This document shows, in pieces, positions 1 to 8,323 of a stretch of DNA of 64,000 bases. Within the stretch, counting starts at the first letter, position 1, and each line of letters starts with the position of its first letter. The stretch lies in the NCBI GenBank assembly GCA_017545665.1, contig JAFWKQ010000116.1, positions 1 through 64,000 on the forward strand, written 5' to 3'. The notes below the pieces were generated by a model. It was not told where the DNA came from, did not search any database, and saw only the letters and a program-made list of their open reading frames with translations. Source of the stretch: Atopobiaceae bacterium (GTDB taxonomy: Bacteria; Actinomycetota; Coriobacteriia; Coriobacteriales; Atopobiaceae). The position numbers and the translations under genes were made by a program.

Positions 1-86
1 CCCGCGCCCACGCCCCCGCATGCGGCTCCGCCCTCGCTTCGCTCGCTCACTTCGTGAGCCGCCGCCCGCGGGGGCGTGGGCGCGGG
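1..86. repeat. Variable-arm palindrome, family A copy 1
   Basis: The arms at 1-26 and 61-86 pair with two mismatches and enclose a purine/pyrimidine-asymmetric core that contains CTCACTTCGTGAG. The same core recurs near 12.8, 20.9, 28.4, 39.8 and 56.9 kb with different arms. The element may extend left of the window. The rest of 1-303 holds no convincing gene. Confidence 0.85.
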
Positions 87-191
87 GCCTGGACAACCCT
101 TGCTCAAGAATCGATGCGAACTATGATGCGAACGTCAAGAAGGAGACGGAGGTCGCCGCGTTCAGACAGCTTTCTCGAACCGCACATAGGA

Positions 192-229
192 TTGCCCCCA
201 AGGGAAGACGGTAATTCCCCTGGGGGCAA
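192..229 (-). terminator. Hairpin downstream of the dehydrogenase gene
   Basis: Arms TTGCCCCCAAGGGAA (192-206) and TTCCCCTGGGGGCAA (215-229) pair with one mismatch around an 8-base loop. They lie about 75 bases past the stop codon of the minus-strand dehydrogenase. No strong T-tract follows, so its terminator function is inferred. Confidence 0.5.
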
Positions 230-303
230 GTCTCGTGCAAACTTAGCAGTCCTTTGGTGGCCAGCACGGCAACCGAAGTTCTCTACGTAAGCTCAAGGGT
301 TAT

Positions 304-1392
304 TTAGCACACGACGGAACGCTCGACGTAGTCGATGCCACGCTCCTTGGCGACGGCATTCGTAAGGGTGACGCGTGCAATCTCGCCCAGAGCTTGCTTG
401 GTGAAGAAGGCCTGATGCGAGGTGACCACGACGTTGGGGAAGGAGCACAGGCGTGCGGTGATGGAATCTACGAGCTCGCCGGAGCGGTTGCGGTAGACGT
501 TCTCGTTCTCTTCCTCATACACGTCGAGACCCACGGCACCAAACTTGCCGCTCTTGACGCCGTGAATGATTGCCATGGTGTCCACCAGGCCGCCGCGGCC
601 GGTGTTAACGAATATGACGCCATCCTTCATCTTGGCAACGGCATCCTCGTCGATCATGTGATAGCTGTCCTTGTTCAGGAAGGCATGCAGCGAAATGAAA
701 TCGGCCACTTCGTACAGTGGGTCGTAGCTCACACGACGATCGGGGAAGCCGACGCCCTCGATCAGGCAGTTGGCCTTCTCGTCGTACACCATATCGCCGT
801 CGGCGTTGTACACCGGCACGTACTCGTCGACGATGCCTGCGTCCACAAGACCCTTGTTGGGACCAAGGTCAGCGCCAACGACCTTCATGCCATATCCCTT
901 GCAGATCTTGCAGAGGGCTGCGCCAATGCGACCGGTGCCAATAACGCCAGCGGTCTTGCCAATGAGCGTCTCGCCCACGAGGCCGTCCAGAGAGTAGTCG
1001 TTCTCGCGCACGCGGATGTATCCCTTGTGGATGCGGCGGTTGGCCGTCTGGCCAATGGCCATGGCGTGCTCGGCAATTGCCTCGGGGCTATAGGCAGGCA
1101 CGTTGGTTACGGTAAGGCCGAGGGACTTAGCCATCACGTGATCTACGGCATCAAAGCCTGCACAACGCATGAGGATGTGCTTGACGCCCAAGCCAGCAAG
1201 GATCTCAACGGCCATGGCGTTGATATTGGCGTTTACAAACGCGCATACGGCGTCGTAGCCCTGTGCCATGATGGCGGTACGCCACGTGAGGTTGGTCTTG
1301 GTAAAGGTGATGTCAACCTCAGGGAAGTCCTTGAGCTCGGCTTCAAACGACTCGCGGTCATAGCTGGTGGCACCAAAAAACAGAAGCTTCAT
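304..1392 (-). CDS. D-2-hydroxyacid dehydrogenase, D-lactate dehydrogenase-like
   Basis: A 362-residue cytoplasmic NAD-dependent enzyme, likely reducing pyruvate to D-lactate to regenerate NAD in fermentation. It shows the Rossmann motif GTGRIG, a catalytic Arg in NTGRGGLVD (NTSRG in most relatives), the DVYEEE Glu region and the catalytic His in TSHQAF. The start is set by GGAAGGAAG just upstream of the ATG at 1392; the open frame runs further upstream but only through a repeat-rich region. A segment of about 25 extra residues (around NADGDMVYDEKANC) follows the NAD-binding strand and is not typical. Related VanH-type or 2-hydroxyisocaproate dehydrogenases cannot be excluded. It is divergent from pyruvate kinase, whose product it could use. 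Confidence 0.88.
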   Translation of the reverse strand: MKLLFFGATSYDRESFEAELKDFPEVDITFTKTNLTWRTAIMAQGYDAVCAFVNANINAMAVEILAGLGVKHILMRCAGFDAVDHVMAKSLGLTVTNVPAYSPEAIAEHAMAIGQTANRRIHKGYIRVRENDYSLDGLVGETLIGKTAGVIGTGRIGAALCKICKGYGMKVVGADLGPNKGLVDAGIVDEYVPVYNADGDMVYDEKANCLIEGVGFPDRRVSYDPLYEVADFISLHAFLNKDSYHMIDEDAVAKMKDGVIFVNTGRGGLVDTMAIIHGVKSGKFGAVGLDVYEEENENVYRNRSGELVDSITARLCSFPNVVVTSHQAFFTKQALGEIARVTLTNAVAKERGIDYVERSVVC

Positions 1393-1561
1393 GTTCTTCC
1401 TTCCGATCGTGCGCGGCCATACGCCACGCCAACAACGCAGATAGTGAGATAGTAACGTACGGCACCTCAAACGGTCGCAAGGTATCGGTGACAGGTGGCG
1501 AGCGGAAGGTGTTTGCCCTCGGGCTTGGAGACTGGCGCTGCCCACCCGGCGTCTTAGCCGA

Positions 1562-1786
1562 GCGCACTTTTCTGTTTGCGGGCTTCTCCACCGGGCGCAC
1601 TTTTCTGTTTGCGGGCTTCTCCACCGGGCGCACTTTTCTGGTGACGGGCGAGGCCGTGCGCACTTTCCGCTCCACGAACGTCCCCACCGTGCGCACAAAA
1701 GGCCGATTTGTGCGCACGGTGGGGAAGGTTGTGGACGGGAAAGTGGACCCGACGGGAGGCGCGGCGCCCAGAAGTGCGCGCTGCGG
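1562..1786. repeat. GTGCGCAC nested inverted repeat with 33-bp tandem units, family D copy 1
   Basis: Two full copies of a 33-bp unit start at 1562 and 1595, and a partial third starts at 1628; each begins GCGCACTTTTC. They run into a nested hairpin whose central arms CCCCACCGTGCGCACAAA (1682-1699) and TTTGTGCGCACGGTGGGG (1707-1724) match perfectly. A weaker outer stem pairs about 1655-1680 with 1725-1750. A relative lies at 16883-16987. The remainder of 1393-1939 has only a possible promoter. Confidence 0.85.
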
Positions 1787-1862
1787 TAGAGGACGACATT
1801 ATCGCTGACAACCCTTGCGACTGCCGCCACCCAAAGATTTGGGATGGTAGCCGAACGCCATG

Positions 1863-1890
1863 TTCAAACGACCTCACTTTGGGCTATCCT
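1863..1890 (+). promoter_or_regulatory. Possible pyk promoter
   Basis: TTCAAA (1863-1868) and TATCCT (1885-1890) are spaced by 16 bases and lie about 50 bases before the pyk start. The match to the sigma-70 consensus is moderate. A TATCCT -10 box also occurs before pheS. Confidence 0.3.
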
Positions 1891-1939
1891 TGGACACATC
1901 GTGCAACCGATTGCCCGCAGATGCCAGCGAGGGGGAACA

Positions 1940-3397
1940 ATGACAAAGGTTTTTGACGTATCCAACAAGCGTACAAAGATCGTATGCACCATGGGTCCTG
2001 CGACAGAGGACGATGAGGTACTGCGCAACCTCATTCTTAATGGTATGAACGTGGCTAGGTTCAACTTCAGCCACGGGAGCCATGACTACCATCGCAAAAA
2101 CATCGAGCGCGTCCGCGCCATTGCCAGCGAGCTCAACACTGCCGTGGCCATTCTGCTCGATACCAAAGGCCCCGAGATCCGAACCGGCGAACTGGTAGAC
2201 CACCAAAAGGTCACCCTCGAGACGGGAAAGCAAATCGTTCTTACCACCAACGAGATACTTGGATCTTCGGAGTGCGTGAGCGTCAACTACGCGAGGATGA
2301 ACGAGGACGTAGTGCCGGGATCTACCATCCTCGTTGACGACGGTCTTATCGAGCTCTTGGTGGAGTCGGTGAAGGGGACCGACATGCTCTGTCGCATTAT
2401 CAACGGCGGCGAGCTCGGTGAGCGCAAGGGCATAAACATCCCCGGCGTGAACGTTGGGCTTCCTTCCGTAACCGATCAGGACGAGGCCGACATTCGCTTT
2501 GGCTGCGAGCTGGGAATCGACGCCATTGCGGCATCCTTTATCCGCGACGCGGCAGGCGTCAATGAGATCCGCGAGATCTGCTACGACATGAACACTCCCG
2601 ACGTGCTTATCTTCTCGAAGATTGAGTGCTCGCTTGCCGTGGATAACGTCGAGGAGATAATCGATGCCTCAGACGGCATCATGGTCGCCCGCGGCGACTT
2701 GGGCGTGGAGATTCCTGAGGAGCGGGTCCCCTACGTGCAAAAGACCATTATCGACCGCTGCAACCGCACGTACAAGGCAGTTATAACTGCCACCCAGATG
2801 CTCGATTCCATGATTCGCAATCCCCGACCCACGCGTGCAGAGGTGGCGGACGTGGCCAACGCAGTGTACGACGGAACCGACTGCGTCATGCTCTCTGGCG
2901 AGACGGCGGCGGGACTCTACCCCGTCCAGGCGGTACGTACCATGGCCTCCATCTGCGTCGAGTCCGAGAAGCACCGCGCCGAGAATCGCATCCTGCCCGA
3001 GCGCGACGGTATTCGCAACGTGAACACCACCATCGGCAGCGCCAGCGTGCTGATTGCCGACAACATCGACGCCAAGGCGATTCTGTGTCCCACCCACACC
3101 GGCCGCGCTGCACAGCTGATTGCGGCATCACGGCCACGGCATCCGATTTACGCCTTCTCGTCCATGGAGCCGGCCATTCGCCGCACCTGCTTCTATTGGG
3201 GCGTCAATGGCGTTCTTACCGAAGAGCAAGACACTCACGTCGATGCCTACTACAACGCATTGGATATCGCAAAGGAGCGCCAATACGTACAGCCAGGTGA
3301 CCTCGTAATAGTGACGGCAGGCAATCCGAACACTACGCCTTCCGACGAGACGTACGTCTGCTCGACGAACATGATCGAGGTCGCGCAGATCAAGTAA
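1940..3397 (+). CDS. pyk: Pyruvate kinase
   Basis: A 485-residue glycolytic enzyme converting phosphoenolpyruvate and ADP to pyruvate and ATP. The N-terminus RTKIVCTMGPAT, NVARFNFSHGSH and DTKGPEIRTGE are classic family motifs; the catalytic/Mg region appears as FSKIE and MVARGDLGVEIP, followed by TATQMLDSM and a C-terminal allosteric-type domain. Length is normal for the short bacterial form. The ATG at 1940 was chosen because GAGGGGG lies just upstream; the longer frame has no family similarity. A family C hairpin terminator follows at 3434. Confidence 0.97.
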   Translation: MTKVFDVSNKRTKIVCTMGPATEDDEVLRNLILNGMNVARFNFSHGSHDYHRKNIERVRAIASELNTAVAILLDTKGPEIRTGELVDHQKVTLETGKQIVLTTNEILGSSECVSVNYARMNEDVVPGSTILVDDGLIELLVESVKGTDMLCRIINGGELGERKGINIPGVNVGLPSVTDQDEADIRFGCELGIDAIAASFIRDAAGVNEIREICYDMNTPDVLIFSKIECSLAVDNVEEIIDASDGIMVARGDLGVEIPEERVPYVQKTIIDRCNRTYKAVITATQMLDSMIRNPRPTRAEVADVANAVYDGTDCVMLSGETAAGLYPVQAVRTMASICVESEKHRAENRILPERDGIRNVNTTIGSASVLIADNIDAKAILCPTHTGRAAQLIAASRPRHPIYAFSSMEPAIRRTCFYWGVNGVLTEEQDTHVDAYYNALDIAKERQYVQPGDLVIVTAGNPNTTPSDETYVCSTNMIEVAQIK

Positions 3398-3433
3398 CCT
3401 TGCTACGGCAGACAGGCCTAGGACCCTAACTTA

Positions 3434-3490
3434 GGGACAGGCCCCAAGTCAGGATTTGAAAAATCCTGACTTGGGACCTGTCCCCAGTTT
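3434..3490. terminator. Long-stem bidirectional terminator, family C copy 1
   Basis: A stem of about 24 bp with one mismatch: the left arm starts GGGACAGGCCCC at 3434 and the right arm ends GGGACCTGTCCC at 3484, followed by CAGTTTT. It lies between the convergent pyk and ion-channel genes. The outer part is shared with elements at 5725, 24318 and (more weakly) 53541; the inner part is locus-specific. Confidence 0.8.
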
Positions 3491-3501
3491 TGTTCATCGC
3501 G

Positions 3502-3918
3502 CTATTTCCTAAGCTTCTTTATCTTTTCGGAAATGGCCCTCAGCTCGTCCTTGTCAAGCTCATCCAGGTGCTCGAGCTTGTGCAAAACCGTCTCTGCCGA
3601 GGCATCCAGCTCGGCTGCGCGTCTCTCGTTGAAATAGTCCACGACGACTGCTGTGGTTATGGCCGTGGCCATGAGCGCATAGAGGGAGCAGCATATTGTG
3701 GCAACTCGCCCAATAGTGGTAACTGCCGTAAAGTCTCCGAGACCCACCGTGAGCGACACCGCCCAAAGGAACCACAGCGCGTCGCCGTATGTGTCGACGC
3801 CAGGCTCGGCTATGAGCACTACAAGCGCGCAGATGGCATAGGTTGCCAAGAACCCAATCGCAACCTTGTTGACGCCCGATCGCCTGAGCACGATTCTAAA
3901 CAAATGAAAACGCTTCAT
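3502..3918 (-). CDS. Two-TM potassium channel-like protein
   Basis: A 138-residue membrane protein with two hydrophobic helices (about residues 16-38 and 68-92) around a pore loop WAVSLTVGLGDFTAV. This corresponds to the K+ selectivity filter TVGYGD with Tyr replaced by Leu. The C-terminus is a charged helical tail (KLEHLDELDKDELR) that could be a coiled coil. Length and topology match KcsA-type channels (ion_trans_2). The start at 3918 is preceded by GGGAGG; an upstream in-frame start has no ribosome-binding site. Ion selectivity is uncertain because of the Leu substitution. Confidence 0.82.
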   Translation of the reverse strand: MKRFHLFRIVLRRSGVNKVAIGFLATYAICALVVLIAEPGVDTYGDALWFLWAVSLTVGLGDFTAVTTIGRVATICCSLYALMATAITTAVVVDYFNERRAAELDASAETVLHKLEHLDELDKDELRAISEKIKKLRK

Positions 3919-4057
3919 GGCACCTCCCGCTGCCCTATGCAGTATGACACATTTGTGACAAAACCCTGATGGTTTGGAGGGGGAAGTGCCCAACTGCCTC
4001 ACGGTAATCTGTTCCCAGCGTTAAAGGACGAGTCATTACCAAAGAAAAGGAGCAGTC

Positions 4058-5698
4058 ATGAAGCGCTTTACCACTTCGATCACCTCATTTGTCGCTGGCT
4101 GCGCAATCGTTGCCTCTCTTGCGGGCTGCGCAACAGCAACCACATCAGTAACGGCAGGCAGCACAGATGCTCCAAACGCTCTGCAGGGCGCATCCATTTC
4201 CACAAAGACCGCCAATGCCCCCGCTCGTACAGGCCAGCGTTCGAACGCGAGCTCCGCAACTGTGCTTGTATACATGAACGGGTCCGACCTGGAGTCCTAC
4301 GGCGGCGAGGCCACCTCCGACATCGCCGAGATGCTCAAGGCGAACGTGGGCGAAAACGTAAACGTCCTCATAGAGACGTTGGGCACCAAGCAGTGGCAGC
4401 AATTCGGAATCGCCTCCGATCACACGCAGCGTTATCGCCTGAATGGAAACAAGCTTGAGCTCGTGGACGACAGCCTAGGACAGCTTGACACGACCTCTGC
4501 CAGCACCCTTTCCGACTTCATTCGCTGGGGCACGCAAAACTACCCGGCCGATCGCTACATGCTTCTGTTTTGGGACCATGGAGCAGGCCCCGTGTACGGA
4601 TTCGGCTACGACGAATTCCAAAGCGACTATGCCTCCCTGTCCCTCGCCGAAATCCAGAGTGCGCTCAACGACAACTCAAACGTCCACTTCGACCTCATTG
4701 GAATGGACTGCTGCCTGATGTCTAGCATGGAGACGTGCAAAGTGCTCGCACCGTACTGCGACTACACGGTCCTTTCGGAAGACTTTGAGCCTGGCGTGGG
4801 CTGGAGCTACCAAAGGTGGCTCTCCATGCTGGAAAAAGACCCGGGAATCGCCACTACCGAGCTGGGCACCGCAATCGTGGACGACATGATCTCAGCCGTT
4901 AAGGCAGATCCCGAAAACGGCGACGCCACGCTCGCCCTCATAGACGAATCCCAGGCAGACAACCTCTACAACGCATGGATAAGCTTCGCATACGCCAACA
5001 AGGACGCACTTCTGAACACCAACTACAGCCAACAGACCGAAGTGCACGGTCGCCCCGGCCTCCCAGGCAGCTCTGGATCCGGCATGAGCTCAGGCGCCAA
5101 CGCGACGAACAATACGGGACACGGCCAGCACGGTCCTGGCCATGGACCAGGCAGCAATCAGAACTCCGACTACGACTATGGCTACGACTATGGCTACGAC
5201 TATGGCAGCGAGGCTGAGGATGGCTTCGGATCCGCACCTGACTTCGGAAACAGCATGCATGGCGACATGGGCGGATACGAGTCTTGGGACTACGACATGA
5301 GCTACGTCACGATGTCCGACTACTACGTCACCGATATCATGGCAGTGGCGTCCTCCATCGATTCCGACCAAAGCAAGGCGCTGGAGAACGCCGTGAGCAA
5401 CGCCATCGTCCACTACGGCTGCACGGATGGCGAACAAGGCATGACCGGCATCGGCGTCACCCTACCCTATGGCGACGCAGAGTTCTACGACGAGCTCGTT
5501 GACGCATTCACGGCGTGCGGCATAGACAAGGACTACGTCGCCTGGCTCGAGGCATTCGTAAGTGCACAGAACGCCAATGGCTCCTTTGACTATAAAAACT
5601 TTGTCGAAAGCTGGCCTGGGTGGGAAGACTTCTCCATGGGAAGCGAAGACTATGGCACCGGCAAGGACTACGGTTGGTTCGACCAGTACGCCGCATAG
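4058..5698 (+). CDS. Clostripain-family (C11) cysteine peptidase lipoprotein
   Basis: 546 residues with a lipoprotein signal peptide (lipobox LAGC, Cys24), so it is surface-anchored. The peptidase C11 fold is shown by VLVYMNGSDLES (about 69-80), the His in FWDHGAGPVYGFGYDE (about His174) and the Cys in IGMDCCLMSSMET (about Cys219), which form the His/Cys dyad of clostripain-like enzymes. These cleave after basic residues and often self-process. An insertion at about 335-400 is rich in Gly, Asn and His and holds a DYG/YDYG tandem stretch. AAGGAG precedes the start. It appears monocistronic and ends at a family C terminator. Confidence 0.9.
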   Translation: MKRFTTSITSFVAGCAIVASLAGCATATTSVTAGSTDAPNALQGASISTKTANAPARTGQRSNASSATVLVYMNGSDLESYGGEATSDIAEMLKANVGENVNVLIETLGTKQWQQFGIASDHTQRYRLNGNKLELVDDSLGQLDTTSASTLSDFIRWGTQNYPADRYMLLFWDHGAGPVYGFGYDEFQSDYASLSLAEIQSALNDNSNVHFDLIGMDCCLMSSMETCKVLAPYCDYTVLSEDFEPGVGWSYQRWLSMLEKDPGIATTELGTAIVDDMISAVKADPENGDATLALIDESQADNLYNAWISFAYANKDALLNTNYSQQTEVHGRPGLPGSSGSGMSSGANATNNTGHGQHGPGHGPGSNQNSDYDYGYDYGYDYGSEAEDGFGSAPDFGNSMHGDMGGYESWDYDMSYVTMSDYYVTDIMAVASSIDSDQSKALENAVSNAIVHYGCTDGEQGMTGIGVTLPYGDAEFYDELVDAFTACGIDKDYVAWLEAFVSAQNANGSFDYKNFVESWPGWEDFSMGSEDYGTGKDYGWFDQYAA

Positions 5699-5724
5699 CA
5701 GAGCAGGCTGTAGCCTCAACTTAT

Positions 5725-5770
5725 ACGGGCCCCGAGTTGCGATCCTGCAAAATCGCAACTTGGGGCCCGT
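5725..5770. terminator. Long-stem bidirectional terminator, family C copy 2
   Basis: Arms ACGGGCCCCGAGTTGCGAT (5725-5743) and ATCGCAACTTGGGGCCCGT (5752-5770) pair with one mismatch. The hairpin lies between two convergent genes. Confidence 0.8.
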
Positions 5771-5799
5771 CCCTCAGTTGAAGGCCTGGCATTCACGCG

Positions 5800-6795
5800 C
5801 TAGTCTTCGGCACCAATCAGAAGATACGCCTTTGCGTCCAGGGGCTTTCCGTCACGCCAGCGCAACTTCACGAACGCGGGATAGCAGTATATCTTGATCG
5901 TCTCACCTTTGAAACTCACGCGCTTGGCATACGGGACCTGTGCCAGCTCATGCCAGCGATCGTCGGCCAAACCCCACTCCTGCACTTGCGTCATTAGACG
6001 GACAAGTTCCATCATGCTCGAGCCATCACTCCAAGCATCGGCGTTAAAGCGCAGGCTTGCCCCAAGAGTGGGCAAGGCAAGCCCCTCCTCGCTCACATCG
6101 AATTGGAACTCAAGGTCAAAGCTTGTTCGTGCGAACGTTTGTATACGATCCACGAGCTCGTCATTCACACACGAGAAGCCCACTTGCTCCAAGTCCCTTC
6201 GAAGGGCCTCTGCGTCATCCGCATACGTTTTCTGCAGCTCTTCGTTCAACAAACACTCAACGCGCAGCCACCGAGCGCCATCGAAACCGGCACGTCCAGG
6301 AAATACGCCCACGTAACAGGCATACCACTGCACTGGCATGCGACTGGCAAAGGTGCGATAGGCATCGCATAGGTCTGCCCGGCCGGCCGCTTCCAAAAAC
6401 GCCAGGGGAACGGAAACGTCTGGGCCATTTACCAGAAGCTGAACTGCTGGATGATCCAAGTCGCCCGTGGACGAATCGTAGCTTAGGAAAAGCTGCCGAA
6501 CGGTACCGTTTGGCTGATTCGCAAACCACGAAAGCGCCTGGGCATACACACCACCCTGTCCCGGATAGCTCACCTGCTTTCCAGACACATCGTAGTACTC
6601 TGCGGGTACGTGGACGTCAAACCAAGGATCACCTAATAGCGGCAGCTCAATCCACATTTCCGGAAAGACCTCTCCCGTTATGCTGCGCTCGAAGGCTTTG
6701 TGACCCGCCGCGGCACTACTTCCAAACAGGATTTTCTCCCGCCCGTCCTTGGCAGCCAGGGAATAGATAATGTCGTAAATCATCACTCGATTCAT
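5800..6795 (-). CDS. Conserved hypothetical protein
   Basis: 331 residues, not recognised. There is no signal peptide or membrane helix. It reads as a soluble mixed alpha/beta protein with many Trp and Tyr residues (FDVHVPAEYYDVSG, MPVQWYACYVGVFPG) and a hydrophobic C-terminus ending in KAYLLIGAED. The start at 6795 has AGGAAG about seven bases upstream; a second ATG lies four codons in. It sits 56 bases after a TetR-family regulator on the same strand, so the two are probably co-transcribed and this protein may belong to that regulon. Confidence 0.75.
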   Translation of the reverse strand: MNRVMIYDIIYSLAAKDGREKILFGSSAAAGHKAFERSITGEVFPEMWIELPLLGDPWFDVHVPAEYYDVSGKQVSYPGQGGVYAQALSWFANQPNGTVRQLFLSYDSSTGDLDHPAVQLLVNGPDVSVPLAFLEAAGRADLCDAYRTFASRMPVQWYACYVGVFPGRAGFDGARWLRVECLLNEELQKTYADDAEALRRDLEQVGFSCVNDELVDRIQTFARTSFDLEFQFDVSEEGLALPTLGASLRFNADAWSDGSSMMELVRLMTQVQEWGLADDRWHELAQVPYAKRVSFKGETIKIYCYPAFVKLRWRDGKPLDAKAYLLIGAED

Positions 6796-6851
6796 AGTGT
6801 CTCTTCCTGTTGCCGTGCTCCAACGTTGGATCGTTAAGATGCGCGCCAGCC

Positions 6852-7433
6852 CTAGATCGCATAGGGATTGCCCGGAGTCTGCGCCCCTTCAAACAGCCGC
6901 TCCATGCCTATCCCACGCATGCGCGTAATGAGGTCGGCAAGTTCCTCCTCAGTAGATGGGAAGCCCGAAAGAATCCAGGCGATGGTCATCTGTACCGATG
7001 CGGTAACGTGATAGTAGGTGGCAAGGCGCAGCTCCTCGGGAAACGGCTCCTCCCCCCAAAGCTTTTGGTGCCATGCAAGGTCAAAGGAGCGAGCGCGCTC
7101 CAGCATGTGGTCGCATAGGTTATTCTGTCCGCCGAGCTTGCAAGCCTGGCGCAAGAATTCTCCGTGGCGACGCATCTGCCGCAAGGAAGCCGCCAACTCG
7201 TCGCGGTACGCAAAGCCCGAGGACGCATTGTTGAAAGTTGGCACCATACGCTGCTCGTATACCTCACAGATGAGGTCGTTCTTATCAAGAAAGTGGTTGT
7301 AAAAGGTCTGTCTGGAGACGCCAGACTCCTCCAACAGCCGCTTGACCGTAATTTTCTCCAACGCGATTCCATCTTGCTCAACGAGTTTTAGCAAGGCGTC
7401 AATTACCAGCGATTCCACATCTATTGCCACGGC
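6852..7433 (-). CDS. TetR-family transcriptional regulator
   Basis: A 193-residue DNA-binding repressor type. The N-terminal HTH is seen in ITVKRLLEESGVSRQTFYNHF (about residues 28-48), typical of TetR proteins, followed by an all-helical ligand-binding domain with a C-terminal helix resembling TetR_C relatives (ASVQMTIAWILSGFP). A GTG start at 7433 was chosen because GGAGGTG lies six bases upstream; the longer frame opens with TTG and overlaps that site. It likely controls itself and the downstream unknown gene. The ligand is unknown. Confidence 0.88.
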   Translation of the reverse strand, partial: AVAIDVESLVIDALLKLVEQDGIALEKITVKRLLEESGVSRQTFYNHFLDKNDLICEVYEQRMVPTFNNASSGFAYRDELAASLRQMRRHGEFLRQACKLGGQNNLCDHMLERARSFDLAWHQKLWGEEPFPEELRLATYYHVTASVQMTIAWILSGFPSTEEELADLITRMRGIGMERLFEGAQTPGNPYAI

Positions 7434-7633
7434 GAGCACCTCCAACAAGAGTATACGCCATGAGTGCGCGTTTGCTTACCAAGACGTTGAGGCATAGAGC
7501 TGAGGGCAAAGCCTTGTAGGATATCTCTACCATAGAAATGCCACGCTAGACACACACAGACAAGCCCAAGCGCTTGTCCACGTGTAAACTAAACGAGAGC
7601 CCCAGCCAAAAGACCAAGCGATCGGGAACAGTG

Positions 7634-8221
7634 ATGATTTTTGTAATCCGACACGGGCAGACCGAACTCAACAGCGCACATGCCCTGCAGGGAAGAAGCG
7701 ATTTGCCCCTAAACCACACGGGCGTCAGACAGGCAGAGGAGGCAGGCAGGGCACTTCGCAGCGCAAACATTCACTTCGATCGCGTGTACTCGAGCCCCGC
7801 GCAGCGTGCCGTGCAAACGGCGCGAATCGTTTCGCCAAACACGCCCGTGCACACCGATGACAGGCTTCTGGAGATGGACTACGGCCCCTATGAGGGTATA
7901 GACCTCACTTGTCCGCCGCCCGAGATCGTAACCTTCTTCAGCGACTTTACGCACAATCCCGCCCCAGAGGGAATGGAGCAACTCAGCGAGGTCGTGGCAC
8001 GCACGGGGGCATTTGTGGAGGAGATTCTCGCACTCCCCCACCACACGCTCGTCTCCACCCACGCCATAGCCATGAAGGGAATCTTGGAGTACCTTACGCC
8101 CGATTCCCAAGGCGGCTATTGGTCCAAGTACATAGGCAACTGCGCCATATACACCATCGACCCAACCGGCAGCCAAGGTGGTATCCCCACCGAATGGCAC
8201 CCCCTCTCCGATAGTGCATAA
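7634..8221 (+). CDS. Histidine phosphatase / phosphoglycerate mutase family protein
   Basis: A 195-residue cytoplasmic phosphatase. It starts with the phosphohistidine motif IRHGQTELN; a second core region YSSPAQRAVQTARI and the catalytic Glu in LLEMDYGPYEG follow, and STHAIAMKGIL supplies the second His. This fits the branch that includes broad phosphatases and alpha-ribazole phosphatase (CobC-like), not necessarily glycolytic mutase. The ATG at 7634 directly precedes the motif; the ribosome-binding site (GGGAACAG) is weak. A longer in-frame start at 7574 lacks similarity. Confidence 0.88.
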   Translation: MIFVIRHGQTELNSAHALQGRSDLPLNHTGVRQAEEAGRALRSANIHFDRVYSSPAQRAVQTARIVSPNTPVHTDDRLLEMDYGPYEGIDLTCPPPEIVTFFSDFTHNPAPEGMEQLSEVVARTGAFVEEILALPHHTLVSTHAIAMKGILEYLTPDSQGGYWSKYIGNCAIYTIDPTGSQGGIPTEWHPLSDSA

Positions 8222-8283
8222 GGCTAATCGGCAAACCGTGCCGACAATTCTTGCGACGCGCTCGTGTTATGGGTAGTTGCAGA

Positions 8284-8305
8284 GCTTGCGCATATATGCG
8301 CAAGC
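8284..8305. promoter_or_regulatory. 22-bp perfect palindrome upstream of lipoprotein gene
   Basis: A perfect 11+11 palindrome, GCTTGCGCATA followed by its complement, lies 18 bases before the lipoprotein start codon. Its position and symmetry suit a dimeric repressor operator; a short hairpin is the alternative. Confidence 0.45.
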
Positions 8306-8323
8306 ATTCGAAGGGAGTCGATA

